Part shown: in pieces, positions 24,918 through 38,773 of the stretch | How the letters are laid out: the number at the start of each line of letters is the position of its first letter | Numbering within the stretch: the stretch's first letter is position 1 | Assembly (NCBI RefSeq): GCF_022842375.1 | Contig: NZ_JALHPR010000007.1 | Span: 108,855-172,854 of the forward strand | From: Elioraea sp. | Lineage (GTDB): Bacteria > Pseudomonadota > Alphaproteobacteria > Acetobacterales > Acetobacteraceae | Direction: 5' to 3' | DNA: 64,000 bases | Made by a program: the position numbers and the translations under genes | Notes under the pieces: model-generated | What the model was told of the DNA's origin: nothing | Seen by the model: the letters and a program-made list of their open reading frames with translations, nothing else | Databases searched by the model: none

Positions 24918-25943
24918 CTATGCGGGACGCACAGCTCCGGCAAGCGCACCGTTGGCCGCCCAGGCGAGGATGTCGGCCGCCACCGCGGCGCGGCTTCGGT
25001 CGCGCAGCAGCAGGTGATAGCCCTGATCGTAGCCGATGACGCGCTGGTGCCCAGGGCCAACGCCCGGAAGCCGCTCGCGCAGTGCGGCGATCGCGCTCTC
25101 GGGCACGATGTCGTCACGCTCGCCGTAGAGGACCAGCGCCGGATGATCGAACGAGCGCGACGCGTCGAGTGCGGCATCCATCAGCGCGACGAGGCCATGC
25201 AGCGCATCGATGCGCGTCGAACGCAGCATCAGCGGGTCACGGCCCATTGCCAGGAGGGCCGCCTCGTTGTCGGAGGCGCGGATGAAGGGGCTGCCGCCGA
25301 CGATGCCGAGGGCGGGCACCGTCTTGGCGAAGAGGTCGAGGAACCACCGCCCCGTCGCACCCATCGTTTCCCCGCCCCAGACGGCGGGGGCGGACAGCAC
25401 GTAACCATCGGCTGGCGGCGGGCGATCGCGCACACCAGCGACGAGCAGCACCGCAGCCCCCATGCTCTCGCCCAGCATCACGAGCGGCAGGCCAGGGTGG
25501 CGCGCGCGGATCAGCGCGGCCGCCGTCACTGCATCCTCGGCCAGCGTGTCGGTCCCTGCCCAGAGGCCGCGGGCGGGGGCTCGGCCGAAGCCGCGCTGGT
25601 CATAGGAATGCAGCGTCCAGCCGGCAGCGGTGAACAGGGGGCTCGGAATCTCGAAGGCGCGGGCATAGTCGTTGAACCCGTGCAGGCCAAGCACGACGCC
25701 GCGCGGCTCGCCCACCGGCCGCCAGGAGGAAAGCGGCAGGCGCACGCCGTCGGCCATCACCAGCGCATCGCCATCGTCGCGCGGCGGGCCGATCGAGGGG
25801 CCTGCCGGCACCAGGCGCGGGGCGCAGCCGGCCAGGAGAGGCACGCCGCCCGCAGACGCGACCCCGAGGGACGCAGCAAGGAGGGCGCGCCGGGGAAGGG
25901 CGATACGGGGAAGGGCGATACGGGCTTTGGTTGATCGGGCCAT
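24918..25943 (-). CDS. Alpha/beta hydrolase lipoprotein, monoacylglycerol-lipase type
   Basis: Predicted lipoprotein of 341 residues: an Arg-rich N-terminus, a hydrophobic stretch and a lipobox LLAGC. The catalytic domain has the oxyanion block GLHGFNDYARAF, nucleophile serine in MLGESMGAA, acidic residue in LYGERDDIVPE and histidine near GYDQGYHLLLRD, matching serine-aminopeptidase S33/monoacylglycerol lipase-like hydrolases. It probably cleaves lipid esters in the envelope. The N-terminus contains a 15-base tandem duplication encoding RIALP twice. An upstream in-frame ATG (25958) with GGTGG before it is an alternative start. Confidence 0.85.
   Translation of the reverse strand: MARSTKARIALPRIALPRRALLAASLGVASAGGVPLLAGCAPRLVPAGPSIGPPRDDGDALVMADGVRLPLSSWRPVGEPRGVVLGLHGFNDYARAFEIPSPLFTAAGWTLHSYDQRGFGRAPARGLWAGTDTLAEDAVTAAALIRARHPGLPLVMLGESMGAAVLLVAGVRDRPPPADGYVLSAPAVWGGETMGATGRWFLDLFAKTVPALGIVGGSPFIRASDNEAALLAMGRDPLMLRSTRIDALHGLVALMDAALDASRSFDHPALVLYGERDDIVPESAIAALRERLPGVGPGHQRVIGYDQGYHLLLRDRSRAAVAADILAWAANGALAGAVRPA
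25891..25920. repeat. 15-base tandem duplication in lipoprotein signal region
   Basis: CGGGGAAGGGCGATA occurs twice in a row (25891-25905, 25906-25920). It is in frame and doubles the RIALP pentapeptide ahead of the lipobox of the hydrolase. Confidence 0.8.
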
Positions 25944-25987
25944 GGCTGTCGCTATCATCCGCCACCGCGCTCCAGACAGGAACACCC

Positions 25988-26206
25988 ATGCCCATGGCAA
26001 CGCCGATTCCCGCGCACCCCCCGTCATCCATGCCGGCCCCCGCCGAGACCATCATGGTGACGTCGAGCCCCGTCGCCTGCGACGGGGGCGGCGGCGCGCT
26101 CGGCCACCCGCGCGTGTTCCTGACGCTGGTCGCCGGCAAGGCGGTCTGCCCCTATTGCTCGCGCGAATACGTGCTGTCGGGCGCGGTGGGGGGAATGGCG
26201 GGCTGA
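25988..26206 (+). CDS. Zinc-finger domain protein (zf-CHCC, NDUFS6-like)
   Basis: Small protein of 72 residues with the conserved zf-CHCC pattern: VACDGGGGALGHPRVFL, then VCPYCSREYVL. Cys, His and the Cys-x-x-Cys pair are the zinc ligands. In mitochondria the family is NDUFS6/13-kDa subunit of complex I; bacterial free-standing members are widespread in alphaproteobacteria and may help respiratory complex assembly. The ATG giving MPMATPIP has AGGA 8 bases upstream. It lies 18 bases before polA. Confidence 0.85.
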   Translation: MPMATPIPAHPPSSMPAPAETIMVTSSPVACDGGGGALGHPRVFLTLVAGKAVCPYCSREYVLSGAVGGMAG

Positions 26207-26224
26207 GCCGCCGGGAAACCGCGC

Positions 26225-28990
26225 GTGTCCGACGCACCCCCGCACCTGATCCTGGTCGACGGATCGGGCTACATCTTCCGCGCCTTCCATGCCCTGCCGC
26301 CGATGACGCGGCCCGACGGCACGCCCGTGAACGCCGTGTTCGGCTTCGTGAACATGCTCGCGAAGCTGATCGCCGACAGTGCCGGCCAGCGCATCGCCGT
26401 GATCTTCGATGCCGGCCGCCACACCTTCCGCAACGGGATCTACCCCGCCTACAAGGCCCAGCGGCCCGATCCGCCGCCGGAGCTGATCCCCCAGTTCGGA
26501 CTGATCCGCGAGGCGGTCGACGCCTTCGGCCTGCCGGCGATCGAGCTCGCCGAGTGGGAGGCCGATGACCTGATCGCGGCCTATGCCCGTGCCGAGACGG
26601 CCGAAGGCGGGCAGGTGACCATCATCTCCTCCGACAAGGACCTGATGCAGCTCGTCCGGCCCGGCGTGACGATGCTCGACCCGATCAAGCAGAAGCCGAT
26701 CGGCGAGGCGGAGGTGTTCGAGAAGTTCGGCGTGCCACCCGCGAAGGTGATCGACGTCCAGGCACTGGCCGGCGATACGGTCGACAACGTGCCTGGCGTT
26801 CCCGGCATCGGCATCAAGACGGCCGCGGCACTGATCACCGAATACGGCGACCTCGAGACGCTGCTGGCCAGCGCCGGGGCCATCAAGCAGCCGAAGCGCC
26901 GCGAGGCGCTGATCGAACACGCCGAGGCAGCGCGCATCAGCAAGCGGCTGGTGACGCTGAGCGCAGATGCCCCGCTTCCTCTGCCGCTCACGGCGCTGGC
27001 GCTGAAGCCGCCCGATCGGGCGAAGCTTGCCGCATGGCTCGCGTCGCAGAATTTCCGCTCCACCATCCAGCGCCTCGGCCTCGAGGCAGGCGCACCCGCG
27101 GCGGAGGCGACACCCGCGCCGGGGCCGGCGGCACCCGCATACCCGTTCGGCCCCTATGTCACGATCACCGATGCAGCCACGCTCGATGCCTGGATTGCCG
27201 AGGCGCGCGCGACAGGAATCGTCGCACTCGACACCGAAACCGACAGCCTTGACCAGCAGCGCGCGATGCTCGTCGGCATCTCGCTCGGCCTCGCACCGGG
27301 CAAGGCGGCATACATCCCGCTCAGGCACACCAGCCGCGGCAACGACCTCGCCGCCGATCCGCCACCGCAACAGATCGGCTTCGACACGGCCATCGCCGCC
27401 CTCCGCCCCCTGCTGGCCGACCCAGCGGTTCTGAAGGTGCTGCAGAACGCGAAGTACGACATCGCGGTGTTGGCGCGGCCGGAGAATGGCGGCCTCGCCG
27501 TGTCCCCGATCGACGACACGATGCTGATCTCCTTCTGCCTCGATGCCGGCGCGCACAAGCACGGGATGGACGACCTCTCCGCCCGCCATCTCGGCCACAC
27601 GCCAATCAGCTACGACAGCGTCACCGGCACCGGGCGGTCGCGCATCTCCTTCGCCGAGGTGCCGCTCGACCGTGCCACCGCCTATGCGGCCGAGGACGCG
27701 GACGTGACGCTGCGCCTCTGGCTCGCGCTGAAGTCACGGCTGCGCGAGGCGAAGGTGCTCACCCTCTATGAGCACGTGGAGCGGAAACTCGTTCCGATCC
27801 TCGCAGCGATGGAGCAGGCGGGCATCAAGGTCGACGCGCGCGACCTCCGCCAGATGAGCGCCGAGTTCGCCGACCGTCTCGCCGCGCTCGAGAGCGAGAT
27901 CCACGCGCTTGCCGGCAGGCCCTTCACCGTCGGCAGCCCGCAGCAGCTGGGCCGCGTGCTGTTCGACGAGCTGAAGCTCGAACCACCTGGCGGCCGGCGT
28001 GCCAAGACCGCGACGGGGCAGTACGCCACCGATGCCGGCGTGCTGGAGGAGCTCGCCCCCCAGCATCCGCTGCCGGCCAAGGTGCTGGAGTGGCGGCAGC
28101 TCGACAAGCTGAAGTCCACCTACGCCGATGCGCTGGTCGACCAGATCAACCCCGACACCGGCCGCGTGCACACTTGCTTCGCGATGGCGGTGGCGAGCAC
28201 CGGGCGCCTCTCATCGACCGACCCGAACCTGCAGAACATCCCCGTGCGCACCGAGGAAGGCCGCCGTATCCGACGCGCCTTCATCGCCGAGCCCGGGCAC
28301 GTGCTGCTCTCGGCCGATTATTCGCAGATCGAGCTTCGCCTGCTCGCGCACGTGGCCGATGTTCCTGCGCTGTCGGACGCGTTCCGCAACGGCGAGGACA
28401 TCCATGCGCGCACGGCATCGGAAGTGTTCGGCGTGCCGATGGCGGGGATGGACCCGCTGACGCGGCGGCGCGCGAAGGCGATCAATTTCGGCATCATCTA
28501 CGGCATCTCGGCCTTCGGGCTTGCCAACCAGCTTTCCGTCAGCCCGGGCGAGGCGAAGGCCTATATCGATGCGTATTTCGAACGCTATCCCGGCATCCGT
28601 GCCTACATGGAACGGATGAAGGAGGAGGCGCGGATGAAGGGGTTCGTGACGACGCCCTTCGGCCGGCGCATCTGGATCCCGGGCATCGGCGAGAAGAACC
28701 CCGCACGCCGCGGCTTCGCCGAGCGCCAGGCGATCAACGCGCCGCTGCAGGGCGGGGCGGCCGACATCATCAAGCGCGCGATGATCCGCCTTCCCGCCTC
28801 GCTCGCCGAGGCTGGGCTCGCCGCGCGCATGCTGCTCCAGGTGCATGACGAGCTGCTGTTCGAGGTGCCCGAGGCTGAGGCTGGGCGGACCGCGGCGTCG
28901 GTCAAGGCGGTGATGGAGGCCGCGGCGACGTTGCGCGTTCCCCTCGTGGCCGAGACGGGCAGTGCGGCGAACTGGGCCAAGGCCCACTGA
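26225..28990 (+). CDS. polA: DNA polymerase I
   Basis: Repair and Okazaki-fragment polymerase, 921 residues, GTG start. Order: 5'-3' nuclease (about 1-290, opening LILVDGSGYIFRAFHAL), 3'-5' exonuclease (about 315-500) and polymerase (about 520-921). Proofreading residues are intact: Asp336 and Glu338 (LDTETDSL), NAKYD and YAAEDAD. Polymerase motif A is SADYSQIELRLLAHV, motif B RRRAKAINFGIIYGIS and motif C QVHDELLFEVP. All three activities should be functional. It stands 18 bases after the zinc-finger gene and ends at a hairpin terminator. Confidence 0.97.
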   Translation: MSDAPPHLILVDGSGYIFRAFHALPPMTRPDGTPVNAVFGFVNMLAKLIADSAGQRIAVIFDAGRHTFRNGIYPAYKAQRPDPPPELIPQFGLIREAVDAFGLPAIELAEWEADDLIAAYARAETAEGGQVTIISSDKDLMQLVRPGVTMLDPIKQKPIGEAEVFEKFGVPPAKVIDVQALAGDTVDNVPGVPGIGIKTAAALITEYGDLETLLASAGAIKQPKRREALIEHAEAARISKRLVTLSADAPLPLPLTALALKPPDRAKLAAWLASQNFRSTIQRLGLEAGAPAAEATPAPGPAAPAYPFGPYVTITDAATLDAWIAEARATGIVALDTETDSLDQQRAMLVGISLGLAPGKAAYIPLRHTSRGNDLAADPPPQQIGFDTAIAALRPLLADPAVLKVLQNAKYDIAVLARPENGGLAVSPIDDTMLISFCLDAGAHKHGMDDLSARHLGHTPISYDSVTGTGRSRISFAEVPLDRATAYAAEDADVTLRLWLALKSRLREAKVLTLYEHVERKLVPILAAMEQAGIKVDARDLRQMSAEFADRLAALESEIHALAGRPFTVGSPQQLGRVLFDELKLEPPGGRRAKTATGQYATDAGVLEELAPQHPLPAKVLEWRQLDKLKSTYADALVDQINPDTGRVHTCFAMAVASTGRLSSTDPNLQNIPVRTEEGRRIRRAFIAEPGHVLLSADYSQIELRLLAHVADVPALSDAFRNGEDIHARTASEVFGVPMAGMDPLTRRRAKAINFGIIYGISAFGLANQLSVSPGEAKAYIDAYFERYPGIRAYMERMKEEARMKGFVTTPFGRRIWIPGIGEKNPARRGFAERQAINAPLQGGAADIIKRAMIRLPASLAEAGLAARMLLQVHDELLFEVPEAEAGRTAASVKAVMEAAATLRVPLVAETGSAANWAKAH

Positions 28991-29000
28991 CGCGCCTCGG

Positions 29001-29027
29001 ACCGTGATCCCTGTGGTGGATCACGGT
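29001..29027. terminator. Hairpin between convergent polA and malQ
   Basis: ACCGTGATCC and GGATCACGGT form a perfect 10-bp stem with a 7-base loop, 10 bases after the polA stop and 8 before the end of malQ. Bidirectional termination is inferred from position; there is no clear T-run. Confidence 0.65.
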
Positions 29028-29035
29028 GAACTGCC

Positions 29036-31120
29036 CTAGCGGCGCGTGCGCCGCGCGGCATCAAGCGCGCCGAGGATCGAGACCGCAGGCTCCTCGCCCA
29101 GCATCCGCTCGGCAGGGCGCGGCAAGCGGCGACGCCAGTTCGGATGTTGCGTGACCGTACCGGGGAGGTTCGGCTGGTCTGGCGTCATCGTCACGTCCTC
29201 GAGCGGCAACAGCACGAGCGGTGATGGCGTCGCGCCAAGGAACCGTGCGACCGCCGTGCCGAGCTGGTGCGCCGCGCGCACAGGCGCCTCGCCCTGCGCC
29301 CCGCCATGCGCGACGAGAGCATCCCACAGCGCCCCGCGCTCCGCCGCGCGAAGCTCGGTCGCGTCATCAGCGCTTTCGCCAGGGGCCAGGAGGCCAAGGC
29401 CCGCCCGCAGCGGAATGTCGGCCCCCTCCCACCAGCCGGCGACAGTCGGCAGGTCATGCGTGGTGCTCGTGGCGGTGGCGTGCGCATCGTAGCGTGCGGG
29501 GGGTGCGAAGCCGCCGCCCTCGCGCTCGAAGAACATGACGCGGATGCCGTAGAGCCCGTGCGCGGCGAGCGTCTCGCCATACCCGTCCGGGACCGTGCCG
29601 AGATCCTCGCCGATCACGATGGCCTGCGCGGCGTGCGATTCAGCAGCAACGACGCGGAGCATGTCGGTCACCGGGAAGCGCAGATAGGCGCCTTCGTGCG
29701 GCGCAGCACCTTCGGGGATGCACCAGATGCGCGAGAGACCCATCACGTGGTCGAGCCTGATGCCCCCGCCATGGGCCATCGCCGCGCGCAGATCCTCGAT
29801 GAACGGCGCAAAGCCCGCGGCGGCGAGCGGGCCGGGCGCGAAGGTGGTGAGACCCCAATCCTGCCCGACGGTGTTGAGCAGGTCAGGTGGCGCGCCGATC
29901 GACACGCCAGGCAGCAGTGCCGCGGTGCCCGACCATGCCCGCGAGCCGCCCGATGAGTTGCCGACGGCGAGATCTGCGATCAACCCGATCGCCATGCCCG
30001 CCTCGCGCGCGGCGGCCTGCGCCGCATCGCACTGCCGGGCCGCGAGCCATTGCAGGAACACGTGGAACGACACGTCCTCCGCCCGCTCGGCCGCGAAGCG
30101 CGCGACCTCGGGCGACGATGGCGTCCGGTAGGGCGCTGCCCAGCCACGCCAGTCCCATGCCGATGCATCCCGCCCGAAATGATGCGCGTGCAGCACCTCG
30201 AACACCGCATGGTTCTCAAGCGTCGCACCACCTGCTGCGCGGAACTGCGCGAAGGCGACCGCGAGCGCCGTGTCGGCATGCTCTGCGCGGAACCGACCGA
30301 ACAACGCCCGCAGCATGCGGAGCCGCGTGGAAATCGCTGTCGCGTAGTCGATCAGCTTCTCCTCGTCGTGCAGCGTGCGAATGCTGAGCGTTGCGGCAAG
30401 CTCCTCCTCCGTAGCGACATCCGACAGCCCTCCGGCATCGGCCATCCAGCCGTTCAGCATGCTGCGATGCGACGGCGAATACGGGCTGTAGGCACCAGGA
30501 TCGGCGGCGAACAGCGCATGCAGGGGGCTGACAGCAAGCGCATCGGCACCAGCCGCCGCGGCCTCGCGCACCAGCGGCGGCAGCAGCCCGAGATGCCCGA
30601 GCCCGCCATCGGCAGCGCCGCGCAGCCCGTAGAGTTGCGCGCCGAGGCCCCAGAGCCTGCCGTGGCGAAGCGCCCCGCGATGGCAGGATGGCGGCGCGAT
30701 GAGAACCGCCGTGTCATGCCCGGCGAAGGCAAGCCGCGCATGGCCGATCGCGCCGGGCAATGTGAGAGCTAGCGCCCGCCCGCCATCCTCGGTCCGATAC
30801 GGCTCCGCAACGCCGTGATGCGTGGTGCCGAAGGCGTCCGTGAGCTGCCATGCGACACGCAGTGCCGCCTCGCCCATGCCGAGCGGGACGATGAGGGGGC
30901 CGCCGGCTGTGCCGGTCAACAGCGCCGGCAGTACGCCGCGTCGTGCCTCGGCCGCACGCAACGCATCCTCCGGCGAGGTGGCGTCGACGCCGACGGCGCG
31001 GAGCAGCGCGCGGACCACATCGAGCCCGACATGCCTGTGCTCGCCACGGTAATCGTGCCATGTCGTATCGATGCCGTGGCGCGCGGCGAGGGCGAGCAGC
31101 GCGTTGTCGCCGCCGCTCAC
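29036..31120 (-). CDS. malQ: 4-alpha-glucanotransferase (amylomaltase, GH77)
   Basis: Cytoplasmic enzyme transferring 1,4-glucan segments between maltodextrins, releasing glucose. 694 residues, in the range of the long bacterial MalQ forms. Landmarks: an N-terminal extension, AVSPLHALFAADPGAYSPYSPSHR, the nucleophile region GIRLDHVMGLSRIWCIPEG and the acid/base region VIGEDLGTVPDGYGE, TTHDLPTVAGWW. It is the last gene of treS-glgB-glgX-malQ; its start overlaps glgX by 4 bases, so it recycles oligosaccharides released by debranching. Confidence 0.94.
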   Translation of the reverse strand: MSGGDNALLALAARHGIDTTWHDYRGEHRHVGLDVVRALLRAVGVDATSPEDALRAAEARRGVLPALLTGTAGGPLIVPLGMGEAALRVAWQLTDAFGTTHHGVAEPYRTEDGGRALALTLPGAIGHARLAFAGHDTAVLIAPPSCHRGALRHGRLWGLGAQLYGLRGAADGGLGHLGLLPPLVREAAAAGADALAVSPLHALFAADPGAYSPYSPSHRSMLNGWMADAGGLSDVATEEELAATLSIRTLHDEEKLIDYATAISTRLRMLRALFGRFRAEHADTALAVAFAQFRAAGGATLENHAVFEVLHAHHFGRDASAWDWRGWAAPYRTPSSPEVARFAAERAEDVSFHVFLQWLAARQCDAAQAAAREAGMAIGLIADLAVGNSSGGSRAWSGTAALLPGVSIGAPPDLLNTVGQDWGLTTFAPGPLAAAGFAPFIEDLRAAMAHGGGIRLDHVMGLSRIWCIPEGAAPHEGAYLRFPVTDMLRVVAAESHAAQAIVIGEDLGTVPDGYGETLAAHGLYGIRVMFFEREGGGFAPPARYDAHATATSTTHDLPTVAGWWEGADIPLRAGLGLLAPGESADDATELRAAERGALWDALVAHGGAQGEAPVRAAHQLGTAVARFLGATPSPLVLLPLEDVTMTPDQPNLPGTVTQHPNWRRRLPRPAERMLGEEPAVSILGALDAARRTRR

Positions 31121-33213
31121 GGCAAAGCCTGCCGGCGCACCGCGACGACGAGGGCGTGCGGGGCGACGTCGGTGCTGTCAGCCGGCGCTGCTGCCTCGCA
31201 GTCGGGAGCGGCGCTGTCGAGCACGGCGCGGAAGGCGGAGGGATGGCGAAACGTCGCGGGCTCCGACCCTGGGTTCATGAGCACGCGCACGATCTCGATT
31301 CCTCCTTGGTCGGCCCCGCCCCGGTTGGCTGGGCCGGCCAGCTGCATCGCGAATGCCCGCGCCCCGTGATCATGCCAGCGTGACGGGGCGAGGGCGGTTC
31401 CGTCAGCCTCGAACCAGGCTATGTCCGGCAGCCCGGGTGCCACCGGCGTACCGTGCAGGAAACGATCCGTTCTCAGAACCGGGTAGCTTTTCCGGAGTGC
31501 CGCCAGCCTGGCTGCGAAGCGTGTCATCGCCGCGGCCTCGCCGCTGCTCTCAGGCCAGGCAAGCCAGCTCGTGGCGTTGTCCTGGCAGTAGGCATTGTTG
31601 TTGCCGCCCTGGGTGCGCCAGGCCTCGTCACCCATCGCGAGCATCGGCGTTCCGTGCGCCACGAACACCGTGGCCAGCATAGCACGTGCGACCGCGGAAC
31701 GGGTCATGACGATTGCAGCATCATCACTCTCGCCCTCAGCGCCCCAGTTGGCGCTGTGGTTCTCGGAATGCCCGTCGCGTCCATCCTCGCCGTTGGCGGC
31801 GTTGTGGCGGTGGGCGTAGGTGACGATGTCGCGCAGCGTGAACCCGTCATGGCTCGCGATGTAGTTCACGCTCGCCCAGGCCCGCCGCCCCGCCTTGTCG
31901 AACAGGCCGGCAGACCCGGCGAGCCGCGCTGCCATCGCCGGGCGCATACCCTCGTCACCGCGCCAGAAGCGGCGGACCGTATCGCGGAAGAGGTCGTTCC
32001 ACTCGGCAAAGCCTGGCGGATGGTTGCCGAGCTGGTAGCCGCCGGGCCCGATGTCCCACGGCTCGGCGATCAGTTTCGTCCGCGCAAGCACCGGGTCCTG
32101 CCGCAGCGCATCGAAGAACCCTGCCCCCTGGTCGAACCCATGCGCCTCCCTGCCGAGCACAGTGGACAGATCGAAACGGAATCCATCGATGCCGTACACG
32201 CTCACCCAGTGGCGCAGGCTGTCCATGACCAGCTGGATGACGCGGGGATGCGAGACGTTCAGCGTGTTGCCCGTGCCGGTGTCGTTGATGCTGCGGCGAC
32301 GGTCCTCCGCGTGAAGGCGGTAGTAGCTCGCATTGTCGATGCCGCGGAACGAGAGCGTCGGGCCTTCCTCGCTGCCCTCGGCCGTGTGGTTGTAGACGAC
32401 GTCGAGAATCACCTCGATGCCGGCCTCGTGCAGTGCGCGTACCGCCTGCCGCACCTCCTCCACCGCGCCGGTGGCCAGATAGCGCTGGTGCGGTGCAAAG
32501 AAGGCGAGGCTGTTGTAGCCCCAGTAGTTCACCAGTCCCTTTCGCATCAGGAACGGTTCGTCGACGAAGGCGTGGATCGGCAGCAGCTCGATCGCGGTGA
32601 TGCCGATACGGTGCAGGTGCGCGATCACGGCCGGGTGCCCGAGTGCCGCGAAAGTGCCGCGTCGTGCGGCGGGGATGTCAGGGTTGGCGATGGTGAGGCC
32701 GCGCAGATGCGCCTCGTAGATCACCGTGTCGCGCCAGGGCGTGTTCGGCCGGCGAGGTTCGGCATCGGGTTCGGGAAATGCGGTGACGACCGCCTTCGGC
32801 ATCAGCGCCGCGCTGTCGCGCCTGTCCTGTGCGTGGTCGCCCCCCGCGGCGAGGCGGTGGCCGTAGAGCGCATCGCCATGACGCAGCGTTCCCGCGAGCG
32901 CGCGCGCATAGGGGTCGAGCAGCAGCTTGTGCGGATTGAAGCGATGGCCCGCGCGGGGATCATAGGGGCCGTGCACACGGAACCCGTAGAGGAGGCCGGG
33001 CATCGCCCCGGCGAGATAGCCATGCCAGACACCATCGGTGCACTCGGGCAGATCGAGACGCGCCGCCTCGCGCCTGCCGTCGGCGTCGAACAGGCAGAGG
33101 ACGACGCGTGTCGCATGCTCCGAGAACACTGCGACGTTCACGCCCATCCCGTCCCACGTCGCACCCAGCGGCCAGGGCGCGCCTGGATCGAGCCTGTCAG
33201 GCAGCGTCGTCAC
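31117..33213 (-). CDS. glgX: Glycogen debranching enzyme GlgX
   Basis: Cleaves alpha-1,6 branches of phosphorylase- or maltodextrin-trimmed glycogen. 698 residues, GH13 isoamylase type: N-terminal CBM48-like domain ([18 protein letters not shown]), then the barrel with [18 protein letters not shown], nucleophile Asp348 ([13 protein letters not shown]), acid/base glutamate in [14 protein letters not shown] and the third carboxylate in [13 protein letters not shown]. All are standard. Four-base overlaps on both sides (glgB, malQ) indicate coupled translation. Confidence 0.95.
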   Translation of the reverse strand: MTTLPDRLDPGAPWPLGATWDGMGVNVAVFSEHATRVVLCLFDADGRREAARLDLPECTDGVWHGYLAGAMPGLLYGFRVHGPYDPRAGHRFNPHKLLLDPYARALAGTLRHGDALYGHRLAAGGDHAQDRRDSAALMPKAVVTAFPEPDAEPRRPNTPWRDTVIYEAHLRGLTIANPDIPAARRGTFAALGHPAVIAHLHRIGITAIELLPIHAFVDEPFLMRKGLVNYWGYNSLAFFAPHQRYLATGAVEEVRQAVRALHEAGIEVILDVVYNHTAEGSEEGPTLSFRGIDNASYYRLHAEDRRRSINDTGTGNTLNVSHPRVIQLVMDSLRHWVSVYGIDGFRFDLSTVLGREAHGFDQGAGFFDALRQDPVLARTKLIAEPWDIGPGGYQLGNHPPGFAEWNDLFRDTVRRFWRGDEGMRPAMAARLAGSAGLFDKAGRRAWASVNYIASHDGFTLRDIVTYAHRHNAANGEDGRDGHSENHSANWGAEGESDDAAIVMTRSAVARAMLATVFVAHGTPMLAMGDEAWRTQGGNNNAYCQDNATSWLAWPESSGEAAAMTRFAARLAALRKSYPVLRTDRFLHGTPVAPGLPDIAWFEADGTALAPSRWHDHGARAFAMQLAGPANRGGADQGGIEIVRVLMNPGSEPATFRHPSAFRAVLDSAAPDCEAAAPADSTDVAPHALVVAVRRQALP

Positions 33214-35359
33214 GGCGCATGCACGAGGATCAGGGTGGCGAGCGGCGGCAGCGTGAGCACGAGGGACTGCGCGTGGCCATGCACGGGAACGTCCTCTGCC
33301 GGCACCCCGCCGCCATTGCCCATGTTGCTGCCGCCATAGAGGGCCGAGTCGCTGTTCAGCCGCTCGGCCCAGAGGCCTGGCCGCGGCACGCCGACGCGAT
33401 AGCCTGGCCGCGGCACGGGCGTGAAGTTGCTGATGACCAGCGCGGGTGCATCGCCCGGATCGCCGTAGCGACAGAACGCGTAGGTGGAATGCTCGCGGTC
33501 ATCGACGACCGACCAGGAGAACCCCGCCGGTGAGGCGTCGTTGCGATAAAGCGACGGCGTGGCGGCGAGCAGGCCGTTGAGGTCACGCACCCACGCAGAG
33601 ACGCCGGCATGGGCAGGATGGTCGCGCAGATGCCAGGGCAGTGACGCCTCGTGGTTCCACTCATCCGGCTGGGCCAGTTCACCGCCCATGAACAACAGCT
33701 TCTTGCCCGGATGTCCCCACATGAAGCCGAAATAGGCCCGCAGCGTCGCGAAGCGCTGCCACGCGTCACCGGGCATGCGGCCGAGCAGGCTGCGCTTGCC
33801 GTGCACCACCTCGTCATGCGAGAGCGGCAGGATGAAACGCTCGCTGAACCCGTACAGCAGGCCGAAGGTCAGCTTGTCGTGGTGCCAGGGCCGGTGCACC
33901 GGATCGTGCGACACGTAGTCGAGCGTGTCGTTCATCCAGCCCATGTTCCACTTGAATCTGAAGCCGAGCCCGCCCTGCGCGACCGGCGCGGTGACGCCAG
34001 GCCAGGCGGTGCTCTCCTCGGCGATCACGCTCGCCCACGGCGCATGCTCGGTCACCGCCTCGTTCAGCTCGCGCAGGAAGCCGATTGCCTCGAGGTTCTC
34101 GCGCCCCCCATGGATGTTTGGGACCCACTCGCCGTGCTTGCGTGAATAGTCCCGATACAGCAACGACGCGACGGCATCGACACGCAGACCGTCACACCCG
34201 AAATCGCGCAGCCAGGTGAGTGCCGAGGCGATCAGGAATCCCCGCACCTCGTGCCGGCCAAGATTGTAGATCAGCGTGCTCCAGTCCTGGTGGAACCCCT
34301 CGCGCGGATCGGCATGCTCGTAGAGATGGGTCCCGTCGAACTGCGCGAGGCCATGCGCATCCGTCGGGAAATGCGCCGGCACCCAGTCAAGGATGACGCC
34401 GATGCCTGCCTCGTGCGCACGATCGACGAAGCGGCGGAACCCTTCCGGCGGGCCAAATCGCGAGGTCGGCGCGAACATGCCGATCGGCTGGTAGCCCCAG
34501 CTTCCATCGAACGGGAACTCGGTGATCGGCAGCAGCTCGAGATGGGTGAAGCCGAGGTCGCGGGCATAGGGCACCAGGCGCTCGGCGAGCTCGTCCCAGG
34601 TGAGCGCACGCCCGCCCTCGCCACGCATCCACGAACCAAGATGAACCTCGTAGATGCTCACCGGCGCATCGGCACTGAGCGCGGGACCGCCGATGCGCGG
34701 ATGCGGCGGCAAGGGCGCGGGAACGACGGAGGCCGTCGCCGGGGGATGTTCGGCCTGGCCCGCGCATGGGTCGGCCTTCAGCGGCAGGAGCGTGCCATCG
34801 AAGCCGATCAGTTCGTACTTGTAGCGTGCGCCTGGCCCGAGGCCCGGGACGAAGAGCTCCCATACGCCCGCCTCGATGCGCAGCCGCATCGGATGCCGCC
34901 GCCCGTCCCAGCCATTGTGATCGCCGACAACGGAGACGCGCCGCGCATTCGGCGCCCACACGGCAAAGCGAACACCGCTGACACCATCGATCGTCATCGC
35001 GTGCGCGCCGAGCGCTTCCGCAAGCCTGCGATGCCGCCCCTCGGCGATGAGGTAGATGTCCATCCCGCCGAGAAGTGGCGGAAACGCGTATGGGTCGGCC
35101 GTCTCCTGCTCTCCGCTGGCCCAGTCAATCCGAAGGCGATACGGCAGGCGGCCGGGCATTTCACCCACGAACAGCCCATCGGGATGGGCGCGCTCGAGGA
35201 CGGCGATCAGCGCGCCATCGGGCGCATGCGCCGCGACGCCGCGCGCACCCGGCAGCAGTGCGCGCAGCACCCAGCCCGCGTCCGTCAGGTGAGGGCCGAG
35301 CAGCGAGAACGGATCGCCATGCGTTCCGGCGACGAGCGCCTCCAGCGCTGCCGCCCCGC

Positions 35360-35363
<4 letters not shown>
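33210..35363 (-). CDS. glgB: 1,4-alpha-glucan branching enzyme
   Basis: Makes alpha-1,6 branches in glycogen. 717 residues: two N-terminal beta domains (the second a CBM48 with [24 protein letters not shown]), then the GH13 barrel with [17 protein letters not shown], nucleophile Asp396 ([18 protein letters not shown]), acid/base Glu in [13 protein letters not shown] and [19 protein letters not shown]. Full length with all catalytic residues. Coupled by 4-base overlaps to treS upstream and glgX downstream. Confidence 0.96.
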
Positions 35364-38686
<3,323 letters not shown>

Positions 38687-38693
38687 TGCGCCT

Positions 38694-38699
38694 CTCCTT
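38694..38699 (-). promoter_or_regulatory. Ribosome-binding site supporting the TTG start of treS
   Basis: AAGGAG on the minus strand, 7 bases before a TTG codon that opens PRKGSPLPGT. No ATG or GTG with comparable spacing exists in this frame before the conserved YKDAVLYQ block. Confidence 0.7.
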
Positions 38700-38773
38700 G
38701 TCTGGGCGGCAGACTACCCCAGGGCGGCGCCCGGCGGTCAACGCATCCGCGCCGGGCAAGGCTTGACCAGCGC

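Noticed and set aside
31453..33339. Long plus-strand open frame opposite glgX
   Set aside because: glgX has all GH13 catalytic motifs; the opposite frame has none of any family.
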